Source of the DNA: SZUA-309 sp965232595 | Lineage (GTDB): Bacteria > Pseudomonadota > Gammaproteobacteria > Pseudomonadales > Azotimanducaceae | Length of the DNA stretch: 64,000 bases | Assembly (NCBI GenBank): GCA_965232595.1 | Contig: OZ246983.1 | Span: forward strand, 1,736,001 to 1,800,000 | Reading direction: 5' to 3' | Part shown: one piece after another, positions 32,776 through 42,930 of the stretch | How positions within the stretch are numbered: the stretch's first letter is position 1 | Layout: every line of letters begins with the position of its first letter | Position numbers and translations under genes: made by a program | Notes under the pieces: model-generated | What the model saw: the letters and a program-made list of their open reading frames with translations, nothing else | The model's database searches: none | Told to the model about the DNA's origin: nothing

Positions 32776-34385
32776 TTCTCTATACGCTCCACGCCGGTGT
32801 AGGGCTCGCCACGAGCTACCGGCGTATGCGGGTACTCGGCGATCTGCGCGTCGTGGCGCGCCTTCATGGCATCGAACTGGGCCCAGGCCCAGAGAAATTC
32901 GGCCATCAGCGGGTGCTCTTCGCGGGGGTCTTTGTAGAGGTCGAAGAATTCGGCGCCTGCCAGCGCCCCGGGGCCGACGGGCAGCAGTCGTTTGAACTGC
33001 TGCTTCACTATCGAGCCCATCGTCGGACCTTTATAGGTGAACACGTAGTCGCGGCGGCCATGGGTGTCACCTTTCACAAGGAGAGCAGTCTGATCGATAC
33101 CGTCGATCACCCGATCCCTCGGGATCTTGTTATAGCGGCCGCTGATTCTGGCGAAGGTATTGAACAGATCGGAGACATGCACGATGTCGCCAACCACTGA
33201 GCCGGGCTCGATCACGCCAGGCCATGTGGCAAAGGCCGGGACGCGGATACCGCCTTCGGTCACATCGTTCTTGCCGCCGCGGAAGAAGCCGTTCTGCCCG
33301 GTTTCCGGATGCACCGGCTCCATGGGGCCGTTGTCAGCCATGGCGATCACCAGAGTGTTCTCGGCGATGCCAAGCTCCTCGAGCAGCGCATACAGCTCGC
33401 CGATTTTGGCATCCATCTTCTTGATGCTTTCGGCGGAGGAGGTGGCGTGCTGGGTGGTGAAGGGGCGGCTGGCGTCCTGGTCCGCCAGCTCGTAAAGGTT
33501 CGGCCACCACTGCAGCATGAAGGGCTTGTCGCTGTTGGCGTGCTTGGCAACAAACTCCTTGGTCCGTTCCCACATTCTGGCGTTGGCCTGCACATACTCT
33601 TCCGGGGATTGGGGGGTGGAGAACTCACGATGTTCACCACCCTCGGTGCCTTCCACAGTCCACATCCAGTCCAGGGGCCGGAAGGAATCGTCGAAGAAGT
33701 ACTTTTTGTCGTAGCCGTCCGGGCTGTAAGCGGTGGAGTAGCCCTGATCCTCAGCGCCGGCGTTAAATGCCTGGCCGGCGAACTGGTTGTACAGCGAGAA
33801 GACGGCCTCATCCCAACCCTGGTTGGTGACGTAGCCTTCTTCCTGGTCGCCGAAGTGGGCCTTCTCGAAGAAGCCGGTGTGGTAGGTATCGTCGACAACT
33901 TCGGCGATCGTCACCTCGGAAGCTGGCAGTCCCATGCGATGGATGGGGAAGATGGGGAAGATCATCCCTGAGCGAACGGCCAGCCGGCCGGTGGCCGCTG
34001 CCACCCGAGTCGGGGTGCAGGATGGCTCAGTGTACATCCGGGTGAAGGACACACCCTGCTCCGCCATCTGCGCCAGGTTCGGTGCTTCGTAGCCGGAGAT
34101 GTCCGTCAGCAGGCGGTGGCCGACGGCGCCATAGCGCATGTCGTCCCAGAGAATGTGGATGATGTTGGGCCTTTTGCCGAAGCGGGCCTCAAGCTCGGCC
34201 AGCTTGGCGGCAATCTCTTTGTCCTCTTCCGCCCAACGCTCGCCATTCTTCTCCCAGAGGCGCTGGAACTCCGCTTCGTGGATGAGGTTGCCTGGTACTT
34301 TGGCCTTCTGCGCCTGGGCGGGCTGAGCGATGAAACCCAACAGCGCCAGGCCGGCCATCAAGATGGCCAGTGTGTTTCTGATCAT
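32772..34385 (-). CDS. Exported arylsulfatase
   Basis: A 537-residue type I sulfatase with a Sec signal (cut after A-Q-A, about residue 25) and a helical, charged insert (about 35-70) before the core. The formylglycine motif is C-T-P-T-R (C123), and the metal residues appear in I-L-W-D-D-M-R and M-A-D-N-G. It probably releases sulfate from an aryl or other organic ester in the periplasm. It is the first gene of a two-gene operon with the Tat-exported binding protein and is divergent from an AraC regulator, which likely controls it. Confidence 0.92.
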   Translation of the reverse strand: MIRNTLAILMAGLALLGFIAQPAQAQKAKVPGNLIHEAEFQRLWEKNGERWAEEDKEIAAKLAELEARFGKRPNIIHILWDDMRYGAVGHRLLTDISGYEAPNLAQMAEQGVSFTRMYTEPSCTPTRVAAATGRLAVRSGMIFPIFPIHRMGLPASEVTIAEVVDDTYHTGFFEKAHFGDQEEGYVTNQGWDEAVFSLYNQFAGQAFNAGAEDQGYSTAYSPDGYDKKYFFDDSFRPLDWMWTVEGTEGGEHREFSTPQSPEEYVQANARMWERTKEFVAKHANSDKPFMLQWWPNLYELADQDASRPFTTQHATSSAESIKKMDAKIGELYALLEELGIAENTLVIAMADNGPMEPVHPETGQNGFFRGGKNDVTEGGIRVPAFATWPGVIEPGSVVGDIVHVSDLFNTFARISGRYNKIPRDRVIDGIDQTALLVKGDTHGRRDYVFTYKGPTMGSIVKQQFKRLLPVGPGALAGAEFFDLYKDPREEHPLMAEFLWAWAQFDAMKARHDAQIAEYPHTPVARGEPYTGVERIEK

Positions 34386-34451
34386 GTGCTACTCCTTGCG
34401 TTTCCTTGCATCTCAAGGCGACCGGGTTGGACAGCGCCCGGGAGTTGAGTT

Positions 34452-34472
34452 CCCCGGCTGTCTTCACCGGGG
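34452..34472. promoter_or_regulatory. Inverted repeat in the sulfatase/AraC divergent gap
   Basis: CCCCGG (34452-34457) and CCGGGG (34467-34472) are exact inverted arms 9 bases apart in the 147-base gap between the divergent sulfatase and AraC genes. It may be a regulator site or a leader hairpin. Confidence 0.4.
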
Positions 34473-34532
34473 CAGAGAGTGCTGCTATTTTTACCGACGA
34501 CACATCACAAATTCGCAAGGAAGCGCGAACGT

Positions 34533-35438
34533 ATGACACGGGCAGAAAGGCAGCTGGCGACCTACGAGTCCCTCGATGCCTGTGCCGAGGCACTGGCGCC
34601 CAGAGGTATGGATCTGGAGCTCCTGCAGCTGGGTCCAGGCTCCGGTCGTGTGTCCATGCAGACCACTCAATGCCGTACTTTCACCCTGCAGCGTGTGCAT
34701 ATCGATGCGCCGGCCATTCGTCGCGGCTCCCTCAATCCGGAGACAGTTTCCATCGCACTCTGGGCTGAACATCGGCCGCAGGAAGGCACCTGGTGCGGTC
34801 GGCCGCTGGGGGACGCGGGCGTCAGCGTGTTTCCCGATGAGTTTTCCGCCACCGGCAAGCACTGCCTGAGCGGTACCGTCATCGATGTGACGCCGGCCCG
34901 CTGCCTGGATACGGCGGCGCTGCTGGAGGTAGAGCTGAAGCCCGGCTGGCATGGCGGGACGGTGATTCAGCCGCTCCCTGAGGCCCGGCTCGACAGGCTC
35001 TGCAGAAATTTGAGCGCGCTGGAATCGGGCGCCGCCGACGATCATACGGAGCTCGAGGTGCTGTCCGGGATCATCGGTGCGCTGGCCCAACCGGCACGCT
35101 CCCGTCCCCGCGCCAGCCAGCGAGCCAGGGCTTTTGCCGCCGGCCGCGAGCACATTCTTGCCTGTGGGTCTGACCTCCCGACCATGCCGGAACTCTGCCG
35201 CGCCGCAGGCGTGTCGTTGCGAACGCTGGAGTACGCCTTCCGTGAGCATGTGGGCATGACGCCGGTTCAGTACCTGAAGGTGTATCGCCTGAATCAGGTC
35301 CGGCAGATGCTCAGGCGCGGCCAGACCAGGACCGTGGCCGATGCGGCCAACGCCTGGGGGTTCTGGCACATGGGTAAGTTCGCCGGGGATTACCGCGGGC
35401 TTTACGGGGTGAACCCGTCCGCTGATCTGCAGCGCTGA
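34533..35438 (+). CDS. AraC-family transcriptional regulator
   Basis: A 301-residue regulator. The last about 95 residues hold the two helix-turn-helix units of the AraC family: P-T-M-P-E-L-C-R-A-A-G-V-S-L-R-T-L-E-Y-A-F-R-E-H-V-G-M-T-P-V-Q-Y-L-K and V-A-D-A-A-N-A-W-G-F-W-H-M-G-K-F-A-G-D-Y-R. The N-terminal about 200 residues would sense an effector, perhaps a sulfate ester or its product. ATG 34533 (AGGAAG upstream) is preferred over 34479. It is divergent from the sulfatase operon and is its likely regulator. Confidence 0.9.
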   Translation: MTRAERQLATYESLDACAEALAPRGMDLELLQLGPGSGRVSMQTTQCRTFTLQRVHIDAPAIRRGSLNPETVSIALWAEHRPQEGTWCGRPLGDAGVSVFPDEFSATGKHCLSGTVIDVTPARCLDTAALLEVELKPGWHGGTVIQPLPEARLDRLCRNLSALESGAADDHTELEVLSGIIGALAQPARSRPRASQRARAFAAGREHILACGSDLPTMPELCRAAGVSLRTLEYAFREHVGMTPVQYLKVYRLNQVRQMLRRGQTRTVADAANAWGFWHMGKFAGDYRGLYGVNPSADLQR

Positions 35439-35439
35439 G

Positions 35440-36027
35440 TCAGTCCGAGTCGGCCTGCTCCGGGAACATGGCATCCCAGTCGAACACCTCAACCAGCTCA
35501 CCCGACAGGGTGTAGGCCGCGTCTGCCAGCTCCGTGCTGGAGGTGGCGGTGCTCATCACGCCGGTGACCCAGTGCGGACCGTACGGGTCTTCGACGAACA
35601 CCGCTTCCGGCAGGGACACGAACACGATCTGGTTCGGTGGCGGCGGCGGCACGTGAATGCAGGCGCCGAAGTACGGGACCATCAGGAAGTCTTTGAGCTT
35701 CTCGCCTTCCATCGCCAGCGGGACCAGATAGCCGGGCAGCTTGACCCGCTGGCCGTCCAGCTCGGCCACCACCGGCACGTCCGCCATATCGACCGGCTCC
35801 GGTGGGGCCGGGTCGAAGAAATGATCGACCGAGACGCTCGGTGGGATCCAGCCTTCCGGCAGCAGGTCGTCCCAGGAAATCTCCCGGACGGCGGCGGGCT
35901 CATCGGCAGCCATGGTCGGCGTGCCGACGCTCAGCGCTGCGATCAGGAAAAACAGGCAGAGGTGCCATGACCTGCGGGCTGGCTGGCGGTCTGGCAGCGG
36001 TGTTGCTGAAAGAGTCATCGGCTGCAT
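35440..36027 (-). CDS. DUF3299 exported protein
   Basis: A 195-residue protein with a hydrophobic signal segment (about 20-40, ending P-T-M-A-A). The mature part shows the DUF3299 pattern: I-S-W-D-D-L-L-P, V-K-L-P-G-Y-L-V-P-L and V-P-Y-F-G-A-C-I-H-V-P-P-P-P-P-N-Q-I-V. Members are periplasmic or lipoprotein-like and of unknown function, often near envelope or ABC transport genes. It converges with the AraC gene, one base apart. Confidence 0.88.
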   Translation of the reverse strand: MQPMTLSATPLPDRQPARRSWHLCLFFLIAALSVGTPTMAADEPAAVREISWDDLLPEGWIPPSVSVDHFFDPAPPEPVDMADVPVVAELDGQRVKLPGYLVPLAMEGEKLKDFLMVPYFGACIHVPPPPPNQIVFVSLPEAVFVEDPYGPHWVTGVMSTATSSTELADAAYTLSGELVEVFDWDAMFPEQADSD

Positions 36028-36213
36028 GGCTGCTAACTCGTACTACGTTCACTCAAGTGGACGCTGAGTCTGGCGGCCGTATGGCGGAAGGTCAATGTGC
36101 GGGTTGGCTCGTTCTACCAGCTTCCCGGCGACGGCCCCGGCTGGCTGCCGCAGCTTTCCGTTTTCAGCGGCAGCGGGCTATGATCGTCAGCGCAAGAGAG
36201 GAGGTGCTACTAA

Positions 36214-36681
36214 ATGTCCGATTTTCACGCCATCGAGATGCAGTCGATCACCGGCGAGCCGGTCAGCCTGTCCAAGTTTCAGGACAATCTCTGCCTGATC
36301 GTCAACGTCGCCAGCCGCTGAGGACTCACGCCTCAGTACGCAGGTCTGCGTACCCTTTATCACAATCACAAAGACCAGGGCTTCACCGTTCTCGGCATGC
36401 CCTGCAACCAGTTTGGCGCTCAGGAGCCAGGCACCGAGGCGGAGATCCTCGAGTTCGTGCAGTCGAACTACGACGTGGACTTCCCCATGTTCGCCAAGAT
36501 CGAGGTGAACGGTGACGGCACCTGCGAGCTTTATCAGCTGCTCAAAGAAGCGCAGCCAGGCGACATCGGCTGGAACTTCACTAAGTTTCTGGTGGATGGC
36601 GCGGGCAACGTCGTGGAGCGGTTCGAGCCGCAGGTAACCCCGGAGGAAATCGAGCCCCGGGTCAAAGAGCTGCTCGGCTGA
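36214..36681 (+). CDS. Selenocysteine-containing glutathione peroxidase (in-frame TGA = Sec36)
   Basis: Reading the TGA at 36319-36321 as selenocysteine gives one intact 155-residue glutathione peroxidase. The Sec lies in V-N-V-A-S-R-U-G-L-T-P-Q-Y, exactly where the family has its peroxidatic Cys or Sec; the other tetrad residues are Q70 (G-A-Q-E-P-G) and W120-N121 (G-W-N-F-T-K-F-L). It reduces hydrogen or lipid peroxides with a thiol donor. The ATG at 36214 follows a perfect AGGAGGTG ribosome site by 7 bases and a TATGAT (36179-36184) -10-like element. A SECIS-like hairpin follows the TGA. Conventional calling would keep only 36397-36681 or call a pseudogene. A simple nonsense mutation at precisely this codon is far less likely. 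Confidence 0.93.
36319..36353 (+). promoter_or_regulatory. Bacterial SECIS element of the glutathione peroxidase gene
   Basis: Downstream of the TGA, 14 bases lead to a perfect 7-bp hairpin, GTACGCA-GGTC-TGCGTAC (36336-36353). The tip GCAGGTCTGC is the same as that of the E. coli fdhF SECIS as I recall it, including the GGTC loop read by SelB; the loop starts 21 bases after TGA (18 in fdhF). The bulged U of the fdhF stem is not present. A second small pairing, TGAGG with CCTCA (36319-36335), sits at its base. Confidence 0.85.
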
Positions 36682-36696
36682 AGCCCGAAGCAGCGC

Positions 36697-36733
36697 CCCG
36701 CGAACGACCGGCCCATCGGGGCCGGCTCGCGGG
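36697..36733. terminator. Long hairpin between convergent gpx and sugar dehydrogenase genes
   Basis: Two stacked perfect stems, CCCGCGA/TCGCGGG (7 bp, outer) and CCGGCCC/GGGCCGG (7 bp, inner), with an ATCG loop and a small internal loop, lie between the stop codons of the two convergent genes. It has no T-run but is placed as a bidirectional terminator. Confidence 0.65.
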
Positions 36734-36741
36734 CCCGGCTG

Positions 36742-37845
36742 CTACTGGGCGACCCGAACGATGCGCCCCTCGGGACCGTCGGTCACCAGCAGTATGCTGC
36801 CGTCCGCAGCCACCCGGACATCACGGATCCGGCTTTCGAGCTCGGAAAACAGTGGCTCCTCGGCCACCGTGCCGTTGGCGGCGATGCTCAGACGTTTGAC
36901 GTCCCTATCGACCAGAGCGCCGACCAGCAGGTCGCCGTTCAGCGCTGGAAACATCCTGCCGCGATAAACAGCGAAGCCGGAGGGGGCGATGGAGGGCACC
37001 CAGTACTTGATCGGCTGGGCCATATCCGGGTGCTCGGTAAAGGGCGATACGTAAGCACCTGAGTAATCCAGGCCGTAGGTGATGGCCGGCCAGCCGTAGT
37101 TCGCGCCCGGCACGAGCACGTTGACCTCGTCACCGCCCCTGGGCCCGTGCTCGTGCAGGTAAACGGTGCCGGTCTCTGAATCCAGGACCAGGCCCTGCGG
37201 ATTGCGGTGCCCATAGGTCCAGACCGCGGGGTGGCCGAACTGGCCGTCAGCGAACGGGTTGTCCTCAGGAATGCTGCCGTCCGTGTTGAATCGCACCGAC
37301 TTGCCCAGGGTGGTGAACGGATCCTGGGCCAGCTCGCGGTAGTCGAAGCCGTCGCCGGTGGTGAGCATCAGCGTGCCGTCCGCCAGAAAGATGAGCTTGC
37401 CGCCGAAGTGCTGCGGCATCCGCTTTCTCGGCTCGGCGACGAAGATGACCTCCACCTCAGCCAGCGCGCCGTCAGCCAGCCGGGCCCGCGCGACCGTGGT
37501 CGCGTTGGATTGCCTGTTACCTTCCGCGTAGGCGAGGTAGATGATGCCGTTGCTGGCGAACGCCTGATCGGGCAACACGTCGAACAGGCCACTCTGACCG
37601 CTCTGGGCAAAGAACACGGCCGGCACGTTGCTGATCTCGCTGATCGAGCCGTCGCTGGAAACGTGCTTCAAAGCGCCGCTCCGCTCGGTGATCAGGAGGG
37701 ACCCGTCCGGAAGCTCGGCCAGCCCCCAGGGATAGTTGAGCCCCTCGGCCACGGTCGTCAGCTGGTACTCGAGCGCGTTGGCAGCCGTCGCCAGGCAGAG
37801 CAACGCCATGACCGCTGCGATGCGTTGTCGGAGAGTTCTGAGCAT
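36742..37845 (-). CDS. PQQ-dependent sugar dehydrogenase-like protein (Gdh-B / sorbosone type)
   Basis: A 367-residue exported six-bladed propeller with a Sec signal (cut after A-A-N-A). Typical features are V-A-E-G-L-N-Y-P-W-G-L-A-E-L-P-D-G, L-I-T-E-R-S-G, and the calcium/PQQ-site segment H-E-H-G-P-R-G-G-D-E-V-N-V-L. These enzymes oxidise aldoses in the periplasm with PQQ. The ATG at 37845 (AGGA 9 bases upstream) is used rather than an in-frame TTG at 37863. No PQQ biosynthesis genes are in the window, so the cofactor would come from elsewhere in the genome or outside. Confidence 0.9.
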   Translation of the reverse strand: MLRTLRQRIAAVMALLCLATAANALEYQLTTVAEGLNYPWGLAELPDGSLLITERSGALKHVSSDGSISEISNVPAVFFAQSGQSGLFDVLPDQAFASNGIIYLAYAEGNRQSNATTVARARLADGALAEVEVIFVAEPRKRMPQHFGGKLIFLADGTLMLTTGDGFDYRELAQDPFTTLGKSVRFNTDGSIPEDNPFADGQFGHPAVWTYGHRNPQGLVLDSETGTVYLHEHGPRGGDEVNVLVPGANYGWPAITYGLDYSGAYVSPFTEHPDMAQPIKYWVPSIAPSGFAVYRGRMFPALNGDLLVGALVDRDVKRLSIAANGTVAEEPLFSELESRIRDVRVAADGSILLVTDGPEGRIVRVAQ

Positions 37846-37946
37846 CTTCGTGAGTCCTTTCAAGCCGGCTGCCGGAAGCCATCGCCGGGGGATATGCGCT
37901 TTCGAAGTCGGTATCCTATGGCAAACCTCTCAAGGGATGGAAGCTA

Positions 37947-38410
37947 GTGATTCGATCGATCGGGGCGTTCCTCGTCGCCGTGCTGACGGCTTATGTCATC
38001 GGTGCGGCGCTCGCAACCCAGCACGTGCTTGGCTCGCTGACCACCATGGGCATGAACATCGATTTTGGTGTCTGGGCCCACGCCACCCTGCACGACCTGA
38101 TCAGCATGGCCGCGCTCTACGCGCCTCTGCTGGCGATTGCCTTTCTGGTCGCGTTGCCCGTGATCCTGCTTGTCTGCAGGGGCCGGCCCGGCTGGCGCCG
38201 GATCGGCTACACAACCGGCTTCTTCGCCGCGGTGGTGGTGATGCACAGCCTCATGCCCATGGTGCTGAACGTCACCCCAATCGCCGCGACGCGGATGTTC
38301 GGCGGGCTCATCCAGCAGGGGCTGGCTGGCGCCGTCGGCGGCTACGTATTCTATCGTCTGGGCCGGGCAGCCATCGCTGACAAGCTGGCAGAGGCGGGAG
38401 AGCAGGGCGC

Positions 38411-38414
<4 letters not shown>
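37947..38414 (+). CDS. Four-helix membrane protein of unknown function
   Basis: A 155-residue integral membrane protein with four hydrophobic segments (about 7-27, 50-75, 86-107 and 112-133), no recognised motif and a basic cytoplasmic loop (R-G-R-P-G-W-R-R). The start is GTG at 37947. It shares ATGA (38411-38414) with the AbgT gene and so is produced together with that transporter; a helper role is possible but unproven. Confidence 0.75.
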
Positions 38415-39967
<1,553 letters not shown>

Positions 39968-39969
39968 AT

Positions 39970-39991
39970 GCGCGCGGCCTGAGCCGCGCGC
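39970..39991. terminator. Hairpin between convergent abgT-like and DUF4136 genes
   Basis: GCGCGCGGC (39970-39978) and GCCGCGCGC (39983-39991) form a perfect 9-bp stem with a CTGA loop, placed between the two stop codons. No T-run follows on either side. Confidence 0.65.
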
Positions 39992-39996
39992 GAGGG

Positions 39997-40590
39997 CTAA
40001 ACGTCCGGTGGGAAGTGACCGAGGATCACGCCCACCAGCTCGTTGACGGTCACCTGCAGGCGCTTGATGTCGCCCATGGTGATCTCCTGCACGGTCCAGC
40101 CCATCCATTTCTTCTGCCCGGACGGCTGCTGGTAGAGGTCGATCACCAGGCCCGCCTCGGTGGACTCCTGGGTCACCACCTCGGCGCCCTGGGTCTGGCC
40201 GACCACGTAGACCTGACGCTGGTTGCTGGTGAACACGGTAGTGCGAGCGGTGGGCGTGCCGCCGAGCGAGAAGCCCACCAGGAAATCGGCCTGCTCGGGA
40301 TCGCTGGTGTACTCGTAGCCCTTACGGGTCAGCGCTCTGCGCGTCTCTTCCTTCAGGGTCGGCTCGAGCTGCGGGTTGACCGGGTTGGGCGAGGCGACCA
40401 GCAACGTCTTCTCAGGCAGGAACGCAAAGGTCCGGAAGGTGCTGAAGTCGGTCTCACGATCGAAGTCGCTGTAGCCGGTCGGCAAGGAGGTGCAGCCACC
40501 GAGTCCAAGCAGCAGGCCGCCGAGGATTACGGTCAGTGCGGTCACCGAAGTGAGGCGGGTTGAGTGCAAGCGGCGATGGTTCGAGGTCAT
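39997..40590 (-). CDS. DUF4136 lipoprotein
   Basis: A 197-residue lipoprotein: a hydrophobic stretch ending L-G-G-C (Cys at about 33), then the DUF4136 opening Y-S-D-F-D-R-E-T-D-F-S-T-F-R-T-F-A-F-L-P. The family is common in proteobacterial envelopes; function unknown. It is 5 bases downstream of another lipoprotein gene in the same direction, so the two are likely made together. Confidence 0.9.
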   Translation of the reverse strand: MTSNHRRLHSTRLTSVTALTVILGGLLLGLGGCTSLPTGYSDFDRETDFSTFRTFAFLPEKTLLVASPNPVNPQLEPTLKEETRRALTRKGYEYTSDPEQADFLVGFSLGGTPTARTTVFTSNQRQVYVVGQTQGAEVVTQESTEAGLVIDLYQQPSGQKKWMGWTVQEITMGDIKRLQVTVNELVGVILGHFPPDV

Positions 40591-40595
40591 GACGT

Positions 40596-41306
40596 TCAGG
40601 CTCCCTGCAGTTCGTCGATGGCGGTGAGATCGTTCAGTGCGTCCACCAGCAGATCGGCCCAGCGGGCGATCAGCGCCCGGACCTGGGCGCGGTTGCTGGC
40701 AGCATCGGTCGGGTCGCTGGAGCCGGGCGTTCGTGCCGAGCGGGTGTCCAGCGCCCGGACGAGAACCGTGCTCGTCTGCGAATCGACCAGCTCGACCACG
40801 AAGGTCGCCTGGCCCACGGAGTCCAGGGCGTAGTGACTGCCGCCCGCGCTATCCGGCGGAATGCGGGACACCACGTCGAGCATGTAGCCGCGCACGAGCA
40901 GAACTTCCGGGCCGGGCTCAGCGACTTCCGGCAGCGTCAGGCGGTCCAGCGCTTTGTCGAACTCCTCGGTGATCAGGGCTTCGAGATCGGCTTTCTGCTC
41001 GGCGCTGACGGGAAAGGTGATGGCGGCGTTGCGCTGGCCTTTTTCGTTGAGCTCGGTGACCGGCCGATAGCGGATGCCGGCACCTTCCAGAATCACCTTT
41101 CTGTAGCCGGCGAGGCTGTAACCCTCGCGGACCCAGACCCGGGTCATCAGCGTGTCTTCGAGCGGCGTCAGGCCGTCGTAGCTGAGCTCGGCGACCCGCT
41201 CGATGCGGGGTTCCGGCGCCGTGGCACAGGCGCCGAGCAGCAGGCTGAGCGCAATCAGGGCGGCCGGTGCTGAAGCGAACGCTGGGTAGTGGGAAGGAAA
41301 GCGCAT
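40596..41306 (-). CDS. DUF3313-like lipoprotein
   Basis: A 236-residue lipoprotein with lipobox L-G-A-C (Cys about residue 27). The mature protein shows W-V-R-E-G-Y-S-L-A-G-Y-R-K-V-I-L-E, L-V-R-G-Y-M-L-D-V-V and a V-E-L-V-D-S-Q-T-S-T-V-L segment, the pattern of DUF3313 proteins, which resemble small outer-membrane-associated proteins. Function unknown. First gene of a two-lipoprotein unit with the DUF4136 gene. Confidence 0.83.
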   Translation of the reverse strand: MRFPSHYPAFASAPAALIALSLLLGACATAPEPRIERVAELSYDGLTPLEDTLMTRVWVREGYSLAGYRKVILEGAGIRYRPVTELNEKGQRNAAITFPVSAEQKADLEALITEEFDKALDRLTLPEVAEPGPEVLLVRGYMLDVVSRIPPDSAGGSHYALDSVGQATFVVELVDSQTSTVLVRALDTRSARTPGSSDPTDAASNRAQVRALIARWADLLVDALNDLTAIDELQGA

Positions 41307-41430
41307 GGAAACTCCGCTGGAGCCGGGATTCTAGCCAAAGGGTTGCGGGCTGGATAGCGCCGGCCGAATCAGTGAATAATCCGCGCCACGGCCGCGACGA
41401 GCGGCTCGATGAGAGCGCGGAGGGGCAATC

Positions 41431-42096
41431 ATGCCGAGTGTAGAGGAAGTGGTGAGCCGGGTTGGCAAGCAGAGCAATCTGGCCATTTCTCTGTTCTGCT
41501 ACCTGATTGCCGATGCCTTCGTCTCAGAGAACCGCCTGCTGACCTACTCCATTCTGGCCATGCTCATCATTTCCGGGCCGATGGCGGTGGGCAGCAAGTG
41601 GAGCAGGCGGGCAGTAACCATGTCGCTCGCGGTGGGGATGATCGTTCTCGGTTACCTGTCGACGCTCGGCCAGAGTTATTACCTGGACTTCGTTGCTTTT
41701 ATGGTGGCGACGCTGTTCTTCATGGACATGATCTACCTGATCTCCCGGTCGGTGCTGATCGAGCAGACCCGGGTCACCGGCGAGACGCTGTGGGCCGCAA
41801 TCAACATCTACCTGCTGTTCGGCATGATGTTCGCCTTCCTGTACAGCGCGGTGCTGGCGCTGAACCCGGGTGCGTTTGCCGGCGGCATCCTGGAAAATGA
41901 AAATCAGGACATCACCCAGTCCATGGTCTACTACAGCTTCGTTACCATGACGACGCTGGGTTACGGCGACATCACGCCGAAGATCCACGTGGCCGCGACG
42001 CTCGCCTACCTGCAGGCGCTGATCGGTCAGCTCTACGTCGCGATCCTGATCGCCCGCCTGGTGTCGATGTACAGTACCCAAACTGATGAGGAGTAG
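41431..42096 (+). CDS. Potassium channel-family protein (two-pore-helix domain)
   Basis: A 221-residue membrane protein. Four or more hydrophobic helices precede a pore loop with the selectivity filter T-M-T-T-L-G-Y-G-D, then a last helix (about 193-213). This is an Ion_trans_2-type K+ channel with extra N-terminal helices and no obvious cytoplasmic ligand domain. GGAGGGG lies 6 bases before the ATG. Its stop codon region overlaps the ribosome site of the binding-protein gene downstream. Confidence 0.9.
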   Translation: MPSVEEVVSRVGKQSNLAISLFCYLIADAFVSENRLLTYSILAMLIISGPMAVGSKWSRRAVTMSLAVGMIVLGYLSTLGQSYYLDFVAFMVATLFFMDMIYLISRSVLIEQTRVTGETLWAAINIYLLFGMMFAFLYSAVLALNPGAFAGGILENENQDITQSMVYYSFVTMTTLGYGDITPKIHVAATLAYLQALIGQLYVAILIARLVSMYSTQTDEE

Positions 42097-42100
42097 TTCT

Positions 42101-42910
42101 TTGCCCAGTTTTCAGAGCTTCCGGCTTCGAGCCGAACGAGGGCCGGCCGTTGTCTCTCTTGTTGCAGCGCTGCTGCTCTGCCTGTCGCTGGCGCCCGCTG
42201 CTTCCAGCGCCGAGCTGCTCAGGGTCACCGGCAGCCTCTGGTCACCCTATCTGGACGACGAGCTGCCGAACGGCGGGCTGGCGGCCGATCTGGTGCGGAC
42301 CGCGCTGACCCGGGCCGGCTACGAGGTGGAGGCATCGGCGGAACCCTGGAGCCGAGCCTACGAAGGTGCTGCCATCGGGGTTTACGACGTGGTCGCGGCC
42401 ATCTGGCAGAACGAGGAGCGGGGTGAGGATCTGATCTTCTCGAACCCGTACCTGCTGAACGACATCATCTTCATGTCCCGCCAGGGCGTGCTGGGTAGCT
42501 ATCGCACTTTGGGTGATCTCGGCGGCTACCGGATCGGCGTGGTCAAGGACTATGCCTACGACGACGCCTTCGACACCCATCCGGACCTCTACCGGATCGC
42601 CAACAACCATCTGATTCAGAACCTGCTGCTGTTGCGTCAGGGCCGTCTGGATGTGGTGGTCGGCGACAAGTGGTCGATCCTGCACCAGATTTCTCAGTTC
42701 ATGCCGGATGACATCGGCTACTTCGTGGCGCTGCCGAAGCCGCTGGCGCGGCGGGCGGTGCGCCTTGGTGTGAGCCGGCAGAACCCCCACGCGCAGGAAA
42801 TCGTTGCCGCTTTCGACGCGGCGATCGCCGAGATGCAGAAAGACGGAACCTACGACGAGATCGTCACCCGGCACACGTCAGGCATCGCCAAGCTGCCCCA
42901 GCAGCGGTAG
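42101..42910 (+). CDS. Family 3 periplasmic substrate-binding protein
   Basis: A 269-residue exported binding protein: signal peptide ending S-S-A-E (about residue 38), then L-R-V-T-G-S-L-W-S-P-Y and a family 3 pattern (amino-acid-type binding) with Y-E-V-E-A-S-A-E-P-W-S-R-A-Y-E-G-A-A-I-G. TTG 42101 is chosen because GAGGAG (42088-42093) stands 7 bases before it; ATG 42086, inside the channel gene, has no ribosome site but cannot be excluded. No ABC permease is adjacent, so it may act as a sensor or partner of a distant system. Confidence 0.85.
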   Translation: MPSFQSFRLRAERGPAVVSLVAALLLCLSLAPAASSAELLRVTGSLWSPYLDDELPNGGLAADLVRTALTRAGYEVEASAEPWSRAYEGAAIGVYDVVAAIWQNEERGEDLIFSNPYLLNDIIFMSRQGVLGSYRTLGDLGGYRIGVVKDYAYDDAFDTHPDLYRIANNHLIQNLLLLRQGRLDVVVGDKWSILHQISQFMPDDIGYFVALPKPLARRAVRLGVSRQNPHAQEIVAAFDAAIAEMQKDGTYDEIVTRHTSGIAKLPQQR

Positions 42911-42930
42911 CTGCTGGCGGGCAGCGCCAG

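Noticed and set aside
36397..36681. Glutathione peroxidase fragment or pseudogene starting at the internal ATG 36397.
   Set aside because: The upstream 61 codons are conserved glutathione peroxidase sequence with a perfect ribosome site, and the only interruption is a TGA at the Sec position followed by a SECIS-like hairpin.
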